Of a stretch of DNA of 44,621 nucleotides, positions 1 to 7,842 are shown piece after piece (position 1 is the first letter of the stretch; every line of letters starts with the position of its first letter). The notes beneath the pieces are model-generated. The model was not told the origin of the DNA. It saw only the letters and a list, made by a program, of their open reading frames with translations, and did not search any database. The DNA is from an uncultured Porphyromonadaceae bacterium (GTDB taxonomy: Bacteria; Bacteroidota; Bacteroidia; Bacteroidales; Muribaculaceae): contig CAMEGQ010000009.1 in the NCBI GenBank assembly GCA_945916235.1, positions 1 through 44,621 on the forward strand. The letters are read 5' to 3'. Both the position numbers and the translations under genes were made by a program.

Positions 1-247
1 GAAAGGCAGAAAGAGGGCAAAAGGCTTTTTAAGGCAGAAGGCGGAGGGGAGAGGGGAGAGGGCAGAGGGCAGAGGGGAGGGGAGAAGGCAGAGGGGAGAG
101 GGCAGAAGGCAGAAGGCAGAAGGCAGAAGGCAGAGGGGAGGGCAGAGGGCAGAAGGCAGAGGGGAGGGGAGAGGGCAGAAGGCGGAGGGCAGAGGGCAGA
201 AGGCAGAGGGGAGAGGGTAGAAGGCAGAGGACAGGCAGAGGGGGGAG
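1..247. repeat. Purine-rich degenerate heptamer array
   Basis: The plus strand is almost pure G and A with regularly spaced single C residues. The core word GGCAGA occurs about 19 times, mostly as GGCAGAA or GGCAGAG with a 7-base period, interrupted by GGGAGAG and GGGGAG variants. The array runs off the left edge, so its full length is unknown. There are no spacers, so it is not a CRISPR array. Runs of four to six G make quadruplex or triplex structure possible (inference). The complementary strand is pyrimidine-rich and lacks stop codons by composition. Confidence 0.9.
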
Positions 248-260
248 GGGTGAATAGGGT

Positions 261-294
261 GAGAGGAGGAGTACCTCGCGGTATTCCTCCTCTC
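261..294. other. Strong 15-bp hairpin beside the array
   Basis: Bases 261-275 pair with 280-294 around the loop TCGC; the only non-Watson-Crick pair is one G-T at 271/284. Neither side is followed by a T tract, so it is not a standard intrinsic terminator. It marks the right end of the purine array. Confidence 0.7.
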
Positions 295-300
295 GGGATT

Positions 301-670
301 ATTAAACTGGTAATAAAGGGTCAAAAAAATAATTGTAACAGAGATGTAAATGTCTTTGTAGCGTTGGCGGCCTGGGGTTAGTCCACTTTGGGTGGTTTTG
401 CCGCATGTGTGGCCCTTGCCGTTATGGGTATAATATGGTGGTTGGCCGAATGGGTCGGCCTTCATTTTTAAGTTGGGTTGTGGAGAGATTTGTTGACCGG
501 TATATTTAAAAGGGTTTAAAAGATTGTAAGGGCTTGACTGGCTGAGAGCTTGCGGGAGTGTGTCGGCCCGTGCTTTCAATTTTACACGGCAAATATATAA
601 TTTTATAATCGAACTTCAAAATTTGGGTAATTTTTTCTTTCCTTTTATCGGCTTGAGGAGGAAAAGGATG
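301..670. other. Gene-poor stretch downstream of rsmF
   Basis: No convincing gene is seen here. It holds a small hairpin (GGCCGA at 444-449 with TCGGCC at 455-460, followed by TTCATTTTTA), AT-rich sequence at 500-530, and the minus-strand promoter-like pair at 590-620. The hairpin followed by T residues could end a plus-strand transcript, but no plus-strand gene precedes it inside the window. Confidence 0.5.
590..620 (-). promoter_or_regulatory. Bacteroidetes-type promoter pointing to the array
   Basis: On the minus strand TTTG (620-617) is followed after 19 bases by TATATTTG (597-590), which fits the -33/-7 consensus of Bacteroidetes RpoD promoters. It lies just downstream of the rsmF stop and would transcribe the 300-580 stretch and the heptamer array. 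Confidence 0.5.
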
Positions 671-2059
671 TTATTTGAGGATGCGCCAGGGGAGCGGGTA
701 GAGATTGTTGGCGCGGTTGGGGAGATTGTTGACAAATCCGAGTGGGTAGCCGCCGTAAGTGAGGAGGACATAGCCCCGGGGCGCTTCGAGATGCGGCAGG
801 GATTCGCGGCGCAGATAGGCAAGAGCCATGGCAAGGTCGACTTCAATGCGCGGATAGGCGTCGGGAGCGAGATCTACGGATAGAGCCTGAGCCTGGGTGG
901 GCGCACATTCGGATTTCGCGGCTTTCTGCGGTTTTGCCTTGACGAATTTTGAGGGCTTCTCCGGCTCGCCGTTGACTTCGGGAAGGATGATGTTCAGATG
1001 GCGCGACAGGAGCGGAAATTCGGGCATTTCCGGCTGTGTGCGGCCGTCTTGCCGGCGCGCCTGTTTTTGTCGTGGCGCGGCGAGGGCGGCCACTGCCGGG
1101 TAAGCCGGGCCGGGTTTGCGCACCACGGCTATGAACAGCCCTTCGCCGCGCACAAGGTGCGGGAAAAAGCGCATTGAGCCGCGCTCTCCTACCCGTATGG
1201 CTTCGCATCCGGCGGGGAGTGGGATTTCCATCGTTTCGGCGTGATATGTGTCGCTGAGCCACCGGAGCATCTGCTCGTTTTCGGTGCGGTTGAAGGTGCA
1301 TGTGGAGTAGATGAGGTAACCTCCTGGCGCCAGAGCCGGCCAAAGATTGGTCAGGATCTCGCGCTGACGCGCGGCGCATTGATCTACGAGCGCGGGCTGC
1401 CATTGGTCGCGGGCTGTGGCATCTTTGCGCATCATCCCTTCGCCCGAACATGGGGCGTCGACAGCGATGATATGGAAGAAATCTTCCAAGGCGGAGAAGC
1501 GGGCGGTATCGCCACGGGATACGACTAAGCGTGGCGCTCCCCACTTGATGACGTTTTCCTTGAGGATTTCGGCGCGCCGAAAATCGTATTCGTTGGCCAC
1601 AATGAGCGATCTGGCGGGGAGCATGGCGATGGCAGCCGTGGTCTTGCCGCCCGGAGCGGCGCAGGCATCGAGATAACGCAGCGGTGCACCTCCGGCGGAG
1701 CCGTCCGGGCCTGAAGCGTTGATCTTCCGGGAAAGATGGCCGACTATATGGCTGATAATCATCGAGGATGCGTCCTGCACGTAGTAACGCCCCTGATGCA
1801 TGGCCGGATCGTGAGTGAAATCGGGCCGCTCTGACAAATGCCATCCTTGCGGACACCAGGCCACCTGACAGTCAGCCATTTGCATGGCGGCGATGCCGGA
1901 TGCGCCGGTGCTGCCGGTCTTGAGAGGATTCAGGCGGATGGCTACTGAGGGTTCGGTGGTTTCGAGGGCTGAGATGAGCGTGTCTACCTCGCCGTCAGGG
2001 AGTAGCGCGGCGAGATCCTGACGGATATATGACTTGTATGCTTCCGGGATTGGATTCAT
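671..2059 (-). CDS. rsmF: rRNA cytosine-C5 methyltransferase, RsmF/NOP2/Sun family
   Basis: A SAM-dependent enzyme that makes 5-methylcytosine in RNA, by family most likely in 16S rRNA. The 462 residues show the family layout: an N-terminal RNA-binding part, the SAM-binding motif DACAAPGGKT at 131-140, the motif DAPCSGEGMMRKD with Cys204, and STC with the catalytic Cys254, then a C-terminal PUA-like part after a charged linker of about 340-400. The ATG overlaps the stop of pgpH by four bases (ATGA), so it is probably translationally coupled as the third gene of rel-pgpH-rsmF. The exact target base cannot be told from sequence; RsmF is the nearest named member. Confidence 0.9.
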   Translation of the reverse strand: MNPIPEAYKSYIRQDLAALLPDGEVDTLISALETTEPSVAIRLNPLKTGSTGASGIAAMQMADCQVAWCPQGWHLSERPDFTHDPAMHQGRYYVQDASSMIISHIVGHLSRKINASGPDGSAGGAPLRYLDACAAPGGKTTAAIAMLPARSLIVANEYDFRRAEILKENVIKWGAPRLVVSRGDTARFSALEDFFHIIAVDAPCSGEGMMRKDATARDQWQPALVDQCAARQREILTNLWPALAPGGYLIYSTCTFNRTENEQMLRWLSDTYHAETMEIPLPAGCEAIRVGERGSMRFFPHLVRGEGLFIAVVRKPGPAYPAVAALAAPRQKQARRQDGRTQPEMPEFPLLSRHLNIILPEVNGEPEKPSKFVKAKPQKAAKSECAPTQAQALSVDLAPDAYPRIEVDLAMALAYLRRESLPHLEAPRGYVLLTYGGYPLGFVNNLPNRANNLYPLPWRILK

Positions 2060-4113
2060 TTGCTTTCAACGACGGGAAGGTTCGACGCGGGAGTGGCCAG
2101 AGCTTCGGGCGGATACTGGATGCGGGCGTGGTACATGGTGCGCAGACGCGAGATAAACACCTGCTTGATCTCCTTGATATCGCGGAACGAAAGCGGCGAA
2201 TCGTTGTGGAGCCCTTCGGCTACCTGACCGTCGATGAGGCGGTTGACAAGGTCGCCGATGGCTTCAGGCGTGTGGTCGGTCAGCGAGCGCGAGGCGGCTT
2301 CAACGGCATCGGCCATCATCAGGATGGAGGCCTCGCGGGTCTGGGGATTCGGGCCGGGATAGGTGAAAGGTGCGGGGTCGACCTCCTGATCGGGGTGACG
2401 GCGGCACTCCATGGCGTAGAAATATTTCACCCGGCCTTTGCCATGATGCTGCGCGATGAGGTCGCGGATGGCTTTGGGGAGCTTGAGACTCTCGGCGCGG
2501 GCCAGACCATCGTGGATGTGATTTATGATCACGCGGGCGCTCTGGATAGGCGGCATGGTGTCGTGAGGGCTCTTACCATACTGATTCTCAGTGAAAAACG
2601 CCGGATTGTTGATTTTGCCGATGTCGTGGTAGAGCGCTCCGGCCCTTACGAGCTGCACGTTGGCGCCGATGTTATGGGCGGCTTCAGTGGCTAAGTTGCT
2701 GACAGCCATGGAATGCTGGAACGTGCCCGGGCAGACTCGCGAGAGCTCGCGCATGGCTTTGGAGGAGATGTCGGAAAGCTCGACCAGGGTCACTACCGAC
2801 ACCATGCCGAAGAGCTTTTCAAGCAGGAAGATCAGGATGTAAGCGAAAGAGATTAGCACGGCATTGATGCCGAAATAGCCCAGCAGGTGCCACGATATCC
2901 CTTCGGGCGATCCCGAGATGGTGAGCGTAAAAGCCAGATAGGCAAGCGTATATGTCGCGAAAGCTACGAAGGCTGATTTGACCAGTTCGGAACGCTTGGA
3001 GAGGTCTTTCAGCGAGAAGATTACGGCTGCGGCGCCGGTTAGCTCCACAAATATGAACTCCAGCGGATAAGAGGCTACTAATCCGCAGAGCATCAGTTCG
3101 ATAACTGTCAGGAAGAAGGCTGTGCGGGCATCGTAGAACACTACCATAATCACCGGGAGGGCAGCCAGAGGGACGCAGTAGATAGCCGAATTGAAGAGTT
3201 TGGCCACTATGGCTGTAAAGATGAAGAACAGGGTGACCAGCATCAGCGGCAGCAGTACGAATTTGTTCTGTTTCAGGCGATTGTGGTAATACAGCCGGAA
3301 GAACATGTAGAGCAGGCCCAGCGTGAGGGCGGTGAAGAGCACTTTGCCCAGCAGCGAGTAGAGGAGCTGAGAGCGATTGTGGGAGCTTTGCTTCTCGAGA
3401 GTCTGCTCGTAGCTCCTGATGATCTGATAGCGCTGCGGAGTGACGATTTCAGCCGGGCCAATTATCTTTTCCCCCTTCTGAATCAAGCCGATACCGGCCA
3501 TAATCGGTTGAAGAAGGCTTTCGCGGTAGAGGCGCGTGGCTTCGTGGTCCTCGATGATGTTGGGCTGGAGCAGCGACGACAGGCCCATCGCCGAGAAAGC
3601 GCGGTGGTCGTCGGACGAGGTGAAGAGCGAGTCGATGTGGGCGTATGCGTCGCGCTGCGAGATGAATTCAGAGGTGGGACACGACACATTGACATTGCTC
3701 TCGTTGAATTTCACCTCGGGGAGCTGCCCGCGGGCTATGCGAGTGGCAACTTCCTGGTTGACAATGCCTTTGCGGTAGACCCGGGCCACGGCGTTGGCGA
3801 GCTTCAGGGCCACATGGCGAGGAAGCGAATCGTTGCGCTCGATGGCTGCGAGCACGCGTGTGGGCTGGGAGTTGTCGCGGAGGAAGATCGGCACCATCGT
3901 GGCGTCGATTGAGTCGGTCATGCGGTGGATAGTGGCCGAATCGCGGTAGACCGTTATGTCGAACGGCGCTGTCAGCAGGGAATAGCTCCACGGGCGGTTT
4001 TCCTCGTAGATGTAGCGCTGATGCGACGATCGCGGCATGAAATAGACAATCAGGGCCGTGGCAACGGCGAAGGCGAACGCGAGGGCTATTTTGGTGTTTT
4101 TAACGAGCTGCAT
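2056..4113 (-). CDS. pgpH: 7TM-HD family c-di-AMP phosphodiesterase, PgpH-like
   Basis: Membrane enzyme expected to hydrolyse cyclic di-AMP. The 685 residues have an N-terminal membrane anchor, an extracytoplasmic 7TMR-HDED domain (about 25-250), a bundle of membrane helices (about 255-440) and a cytoplasmic HD domain (about 460-640). Visible metal ligands are His of QHSMA near 467, HD in YHDIGK near 495, the HH of AQHHGKG and the Asp of MMADAVEAA. The start is the third of three identical ATGCAGCTCGTT copies; the two upstream copies hit TGA after four codons, so only the third can start this protein. It follows rel directly and overlaps rsmF. In Firmicutes (p)ppGpp inhibits c-di-AMP phosphodiesterases, which makes sharing a transcript with rel meaningful (established for other phyla, inference here). 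Confidence 0.92.
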   Translation of the reverse strand: MQLVKNTKIALAFAFAVATALIVYFMPRSSHQRYIYEENRPWSYSLLTAPFDITVYRDSATIHRMTDSIDATMVPIFLRDNSQPTRVLAAIERNDSLPRHVALKLANAVARVYRKGIVNQEVATRIARGQLPEVKFNESNVNVSCPTSEFISQRDAYAHIDSLFTSSDDHRAFSAMGLSSLLQPNIIEDHEATRLYRESLLQPIMAGIGLIQKGEKIIGPAEIVTPQRYQIIRSYEQTLEKQSSHNRSQLLYSLLGKVLFTALTLGLLYMFFRLYYHNRLKQNKFVLLPLMLVTLFFIFTAIVAKLFNSAIYCVPLAALPVIMVVFYDARTAFFLTVIELMLCGLVASYPLEFIFVELTGAAAVIFSLKDLSKRSELVKSAFVAFATYTLAYLAFTLTISGSPEGISWHLLGYFGINAVLISFAYILIFLLEKLFGMVSVVTLVELSDISSKAMRELSRVCPGTFQHSMAVSNLATEAAHNIGANVQLVRAGALYHDIGKINNPAFFTENQYGKSPHDTMPPIQSARVIINHIHDGLARAESLKLPKAIRDLIAQHHGKGRVKYFYAMECRRHPDQEVDPAPFTYPGPNPQTREASILMMADAVEAASRSLTDHTPEAIGDLVNRLIDGQVAEGLHNDSPLSFRDIKEIKQVFISRLRTMYHARIQYPPEALATPASNLPVVESK

Positions 4114-4155
4114 AATTCAAACGAGCTGCATAATTCAAACGAGCTGCATAATTCA
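4102..4155 (-). repeat. Three perfect 18-bp tandem copies at the rel/pgpH junction
   Basis: Read on the minus strand the unit is TGAATTATGCAGCTCGTT, three identical copies filling exactly 54 bases. The first TGA is the stop of rel and the last ATG is the start of pgpH. The two upstream ATGs each open a four-codon frame M-Q-L-V ending at the TGA of the following copy. The unit length is a multiple of three, so all copies share the frame of rel and pgpH. Confidence 0.97.
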
Positions 4156-6387
4156 GATGCGTGAGCATTTTTCTACGCCGGAGATTTTCTTGAGTTTCGA
4201 GCAGAGGTCGTTGACCTCTTCCACGTTGGTTGCCAGCAGATTGACGCGGGCGGTGAACACCTCCTTCTCGGCGCGGATGTCGAGAGCGCGGATGTCGAGG
4301 GTCAACTGCTTGGATATTAGCGATATGAGTTCGTGGAGGATTCCGTGGCGGTCGATGCCTTCAATCTGGATTTCCACGGGGAAGAGCGTGCTGCCCGACT
4401 CCCAGCGTGTGGCAACGATGCGCGGTCCGTAGCTGGCTTTCAGCTTGTTGGCTCGTGGACAATCGAGGGCGTGGACTGTGACGGTGCCGTCCATCTCGAT
4501 GAATCCGAGCACTTCGTCGCCTGGAATCGGGGAGCAGCAGTCGGCCATTTTGTAGTTGCTCTCGCCCTTCTCATCGGTGCGGAGCACATAGGTCTGCTTG
4601 GTGTCGATGGCCGACGGCGTCTGGGGCTGTGCTCCCTCGTCAGCCGACTTGGAGCCGAAGCCCAACAGCTTCGACAGCAGGCGCTTGGTGGAGCCGGTGG
4701 ATTTCTTCAGAGTCTTGATTACGTAGTCGTTGAGTACAATCTCCTGGTTGCCAAGCAGATAATAAAGGTCGTCGCGTGAGGCGGCCTTAAACAGACCCAT
4801 TACCTTGGTGATGGCCACATTATTGTCGGGTATGTCGTTCTCTTTCAGGAATTTGGCGAATATTTCCTTGCCTGCGGCCACGGCTGGCTGCTGAAGTTTT
4901 CGCAGAGCCTGGCGCAGACGCGTCTTGGCCTTGGCAGTGGCCAGGAAATCAACCCATTCGGCCTTCGGCGTCTGGCTCTGGGAGGTGAGCACCTCCACCT
5001 GATCGCCTGAGTTGAGCTTTTGCGACAGGGGCACGAGCTTATGGTTCACTTTGCCCGCGATGCAGTGGCAGCCGATCTGCGAGTGGAGGTTGAAGGCCAC
5101 ATCGAGCACAGTGGCATCCATCGGGAGCGTGAGCAGTTCGCCCTTGGGGGTGAAGACTACGATTTCCGAAGCGAAAAGGTTGAGCTTCAGAGTGTCGAGG
5201 AAGTCGAGGGCATTCGGCTCGGGGTCGTCGAGGATATCCTTGATAGTATGGAGCCACGCGTCGAGCTCGCTCTCCTCCTCCCCTTCGCCGACCTTGTATT
5301 TCCAGTGGGCGGCAAACCCCTTTTCGGCGATTTCGTCCATGCGGCGCGAGCGTATCTGGACTTCAATCCAGTTGCCGTCGGGACCCATCACTGTGAGGTG
5401 CAGGGCCTGATAGCCATTGGCTTTAGGCACCGAAACCCAGTCGCGAGTGCGGTCGGGATGGAGGCGGTAGATGTCAGTGATGGCCGAATAAATCTGCCAG
5501 CACAGGGCCTTCTCCTTGGCCGGATCGTCACATTCGAACACGATGCGGGCGGCATACAGGTCGTAGACCTCCTCGAAGGGGATATGCTTGGTGTTCATCT
5601 TGTTCCAGATGGAGTAGACCGACTTCACGCGGGCTTTGGCCGTGTATTTCAGCCCCATGGCGTCGAGACGCTGGAGGATCGGGGCGGCAAAGTTGTTGTA
5701 GATCTCGTTGCGGCGCTGCTCCGTGGCCTCGATTTTCTTGCTGATGGAGGCGAAAGCGTCGGGGTGCTCATATTTGAAAGAGAGGTTTTCCAGCTCGGTC
5801 TTGATGGCGAACAGGCCCAGACGGTGGGCCAGCGGAGCGTAGATGTAGAGCGTTTCGCCGGCGATCTTATACTGCTTGTTGGGCGCCATGGAGCCGAGGG
5901 TGCGCATGTTGTGAAGGCGGTCGGCCATCTTGATGAGCACCACGCGTATGTCTTCGCTCATGGTGAGCAGCAGTTTGCGGAAGTTTTCGGCCTGAGCCGA
6001 GGCTTTGTCGCCGAAGATGCCGCCCGAAATCTTGGTCAGACCCTCTACGAGCTGGGCTATCTTCTTGCCGAAATTCTGCTCGATGTCTTCTACGGTGTAG
6101 TCGGTGTCTTCAACCACATCGTGGAGCAGGGCGGCGCAGATGGAGGTGGAGCCCAGACCTATCTCCTGGCTGGCTATTTTGGCCACAGCGATGGGGTGGA
6201 GGATGTATGGCTCGCCGGAGCGGCGGCGAATCCCCTTGTGGGCCTCCTTGGCAAACCGGAAGGCTCGCTCTATGATTTCCACTTTCTTGCGGTGGTTGCT
6301 TCTGAGGTATCCGTTGAGTACGTCGGCGAAGGCGTCGTTGATGGTCTTTTCTTCGGCCTCGGTGGTGAAATTGTTGGTCTTACTCAT
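4153..6387 (-). CDS. rel: Bifunctional (p)ppGpp synthetase/hydrolase
   Basis: Makes and degrades the stringent-response alarmone. Counting from the ATG at 6387 the protein has 744 residues: HD hydrolase domain with His64, His89 and Asp90 plus KMADRLHNMRT, synthetase domain (about 240-390) with DWVSVPKANGYQALH and EVQIRSRRMDEIAEKG, TGS domain (about 410-475), a zinc-finger-like segment with ADCCSPIPGD, and a C-terminal ACT domain. Both active sites look intact. An upstream in-frame ATG at 6444 would add 19 unconserved residues and lies almost on the predicted transcription start, so 6387 is preferred. First gene of rel-pgpH-rsmF; divergent from the aminotransferase. Confidence 0.95.
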   Translation of the reverse strand: MSKTNNFTTEAEEKTINDAFADVLNGYLRSNHRKKVEIIERAFRFAKEAHKGIRRRSGEPYILHPIAVAKIASQEIGLGSTSICAALLHDVVEDTDYTVEDIEQNFGKKIAQLVEGLTKISGGIFGDKASAQAENFRKLLLTMSEDIRVVLIKMADRLHNMRTLGSMAPNKQYKIAGETLYIYAPLAHRLGLFAIKTELENLSFKYEHPDAFASISKKIEATEQRRNEIYNNFAAPILQRLDAMGLKYTAKARVKSVYSIWNKMNTKHIPFEEVYDLYAARIVFECDDPAKEKALCWQIYSAITDIYRLHPDRTRDWVSVPKANGYQALHLTVMGPDGNWIEVQIRSRRMDEIAEKGFAAHWKYKVGEGEEESELDAWLHTIKDILDDPEPNALDFLDTLKLNLFASEIVVFTPKGELLTLPMDATVLDVAFNLHSQIGCHCIAGKVNHKLVPLSQKLNSGDQVEVLTSQSQTPKAEWVDFLATAKAKTRLRQALRKLQQPAVAAGKEIFAKFLKENDIPDNNVAITKVMGLFKAASRDDLYYLLGNQEIVLNDYVIKTLKKSTGSTKRLLSKLLGFGSKSADEGAQPQTPSAIDTKQTYVLRTDEKGESNYKMADCCSPIPGDEVLGFIEMDGTVTVHALDCPRANKLKASYGPRIVATRWESGSTLFPVEIQIEGIDRHGILHELISLISKQLTLDIRALDIRAEKEVFTARVNLLATNVEEVNDLCSKLKKISGVEKCSRI

Positions 6388-6461
6388 AGGAAAATGCCGG
6401 GTTGATCTTCGTAGGTTTGATTCCGTTGGGCTATAATCTCCCAAAATTACAAAGAAATCTT

Positions 6462-6495
6462 CAAACTTAGAGCGTAAAGGCTGAAAAATGGCAAA
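6462..6495 (-). promoter_or_regulatory. Promoter of rel-pgpH-rsmF
   Basis: On the minus strand TAAGTTTG (6469-6462) matches the -7 consensus. TTTTG (6496-6492) lies 22-23 bases upstream as a -33 candidate, slightly wider than usual. Predicted start near 6456 gives a leader of about 70 bases before the rel ATG at 6387. Confidence 0.5.
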
Positions 6496-6496
6496 A

Positions 6497-6527
6497 TTGG
6501 AAGATATGGATTGATTTTGTATCTTTG
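6497..6527 (+). promoter_or_regulatory. Promoter of the aminotransferase gene
   Basis: TTGG (6497-6500), 19 bases, then TATCTTTG (6520-6527), a perfect -7 match. It stands back to back with the rel promoter, the two -33 elements touching. The leader to the ATG at 6582 is about 50 bases. Confidence 0.65.
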
Positions 6528-6581
6528 CAGATAATTCCGGGGAAGGCGGAAATCCCGCGGGGGAAGAAGAATACTAAAGTT

Positions 6582-7781
6582 ATGGAACAGATGCATATAG
6601 CAGAGAGAATCAGGGAGATGGCCGCGTCGGCAACGCTGGCCATGTCGGCCAAGAGCGCGGAGCTGAAAGCTTCGGGCGTGGATGTAATCAACCTTTCGGT
6701 GGGCGAGCCCGACTTCAATACGCCCCAGCACATTAAGGATGCCGCCAAAGACGCCATCGACCGCAATATGACCCACTATCCGCCTGTGTCCGGCTATCCG
6801 GCGCTTCGCGAGGCTATCGCCAAGAAGCTCCAGACGGAAAATGGTCTGAGCTACCGCGCTGAGAATGTGGTGGTTTGCGCCGGAGCAAAGCATGCGCTGA
6901 ACAATGTGATCGAGGCCATCATCAACCCCGGCGACGAGGTGGTGATCCCGGTGCCCGCATGGGTCAGCTACATCGAGCTGGTGAAGCTCGCCGGAGGCGT
7001 CAACGTGCTGGTTCCCGCCGGAATCGACCAGGATTTCAAGGTGACTCCCGCGCAGCTCGAAGCCGCCATCAACGAGCGCACGCGCATGGTGCTTCTCTGC
7101 TCGCCGTCGAATCCTACGGGCAGCGTCTACACGCGTCAGGAGCTTCAGGGTCTGGTAGAAGTGCTTGCCCGCCATCCGCAGGTGGCAGTGCTCTCCGATG
7201 AGATTTACGAGCATATCGACTACACCGGAGCGTTTACGTCGCTGGCCTCATTCCCGGAGATAGCCGACCGCACCATCGTGGTCAACGGAGTGTCGAAAGC
7301 ATACGCCATGACAGGCTGGCGCATCGGCTTCCTGGCCGCGCCGCTTGAGGTAGCCAAGGCTGTGACCAAACTTCAGGGACAGACCACTTCGGGCATCTCG
7401 TCGATAGGCCAGTGTGCCGCTCTGGCCGCCTACACCGGCTCCCAGCAGTGTGTGGAAGATATGCGCAAGGCATTCGAGCGGCGCCGCGACCTGGTGGTGG
7501 GCCTTGCCCGCGAGATTCCCGGCCTGAAGGTCAACTGCCCCCAAGGCGCGTTCTATCTCTTCCCCGACGTGCACTCATTCCTCGGCAAGCACTTCGGCGA
7601 CAAGGAGATAGCCACCGACGCCGACCTGTCGATGTATCTGCTTGAGCATGCCCATGTTGCCACAGTGCCCGGCTCCGCCTTCTGCCTCGACGGGTATATC
7701 CGTCTGAGCTACGCTGCCTCCGACGAGGCACTGATCGAGGCCATGGCCCGCATCGCCAAGGCGCTCGCAGAGCTGAAATAA
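6582..7781 (+). CDS. PLP-dependent aminotransferase, aspartate aminotransferase type
   Basis: A cytoplasmic fold-type I transaminase, most like the AAT I-alpha aspartate aminotransferases of Bacteroidales. The 399 residues contain SVGEPDFNTP near the N-terminus, SNPTGSVY, DEIYEHIDY, and VSKAYAMTGWRIGF in which Lys239 should form the Schiff base with PLP; the Arg of GYIRLSYA near the C-terminus should bind the substrate carboxylate. The start chosen is the ATG at 6582, after the promoter; ATG at 6591 is a possible alternative, and an upstream in-frame start would lie inside the promoter. Aspartate is the probable amino donor, but aromatic or other specificity cannot be excluded. tyrS follows 61 bases downstream. 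Confidence 0.92.
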   Translation: MEQMHIAERIREMAASATLAMSAKSAELKASGVDVINLSVGEPDFNTPQHIKDAAKDAIDRNMTHYPPVSGYPALREAIAKKLQTENGLSYRAENVVVCAGAKHALNNVIEAIINPGDEVVIPVPAWVSYIELVKLAGGVNVLVPAGIDQDFKVTPAQLEAAINERTRMVLLCSPSNPTGSVYTRQELQGLVEVLARHPQVAVLSDEIYEHIDYTGAFTSLASFPEIADRTIVVNGVSKAYAMTGWRIGFLAAPLEVAKAVTKLQGQTTSGISSIGQCAALAAYTGSQQCVEDMRKAFERRRDLVVGLAREIPGLKVNCPQGAFYLFPDVHSFLGKHFGDKEIATDADLSMYLLEHAHVATVPGSAFCLDGYIRLSYAASDEALIEAMARIAKALAELK

Positions 7782-7786
7782 AACTA

Positions 7787-7806
7787 TTGCGGGCGCTACC
7801 CCGCAA
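7787..7806 (+). other. Hairpin between the aminotransferase and tyrS
   Basis: TTGCGGG and CCCGCAA pair perfectly around a six-base loop, six bases after the aminotransferase stop. No T tract follows, so it may be a weak terminator or a processing/stability hairpin rather than a full stop. Confidence 0.45.
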
Positions 7807-7842
7807 ACCGTACAGATAATATAACAAGAAATTATATACACG

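Larger units (their letters stand above)
1..465 (-). other. Doubtful open frame running through the repeat array
   Basis: An ATG at 465-463 on the minus strand opens a frame of 155 codons with no stop before the window edge. The first 60 or so codons have mixed composition (it begins MKADPFGQPPYY); the rest is Leu/Pro/Ser/Cys/Phe-rich because it translates the heptamer array. A promoter-like pair lies about 125 bases upstream at 590-620. I recognise no family. The openness of the distal part is a by-product of pyrimidine-rich sequence, so this may not be a gene at all; it is recorded because it has a promoter and a non-repetitive amino-terminal part. Confidence 0.15.

Noticed and set aside
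1-247. CRISPR array
   Set aside because: The unit is only 7 bases, with no unique spacers and no cas genes nearby.
5020-6405. Long plus-strand frame (461 codons) opposite rel
   Set aside because: It is the antisense shadow of a fully conserved Rel; GC-rich third positions make long antisense frames. The product has no recognisable motif.
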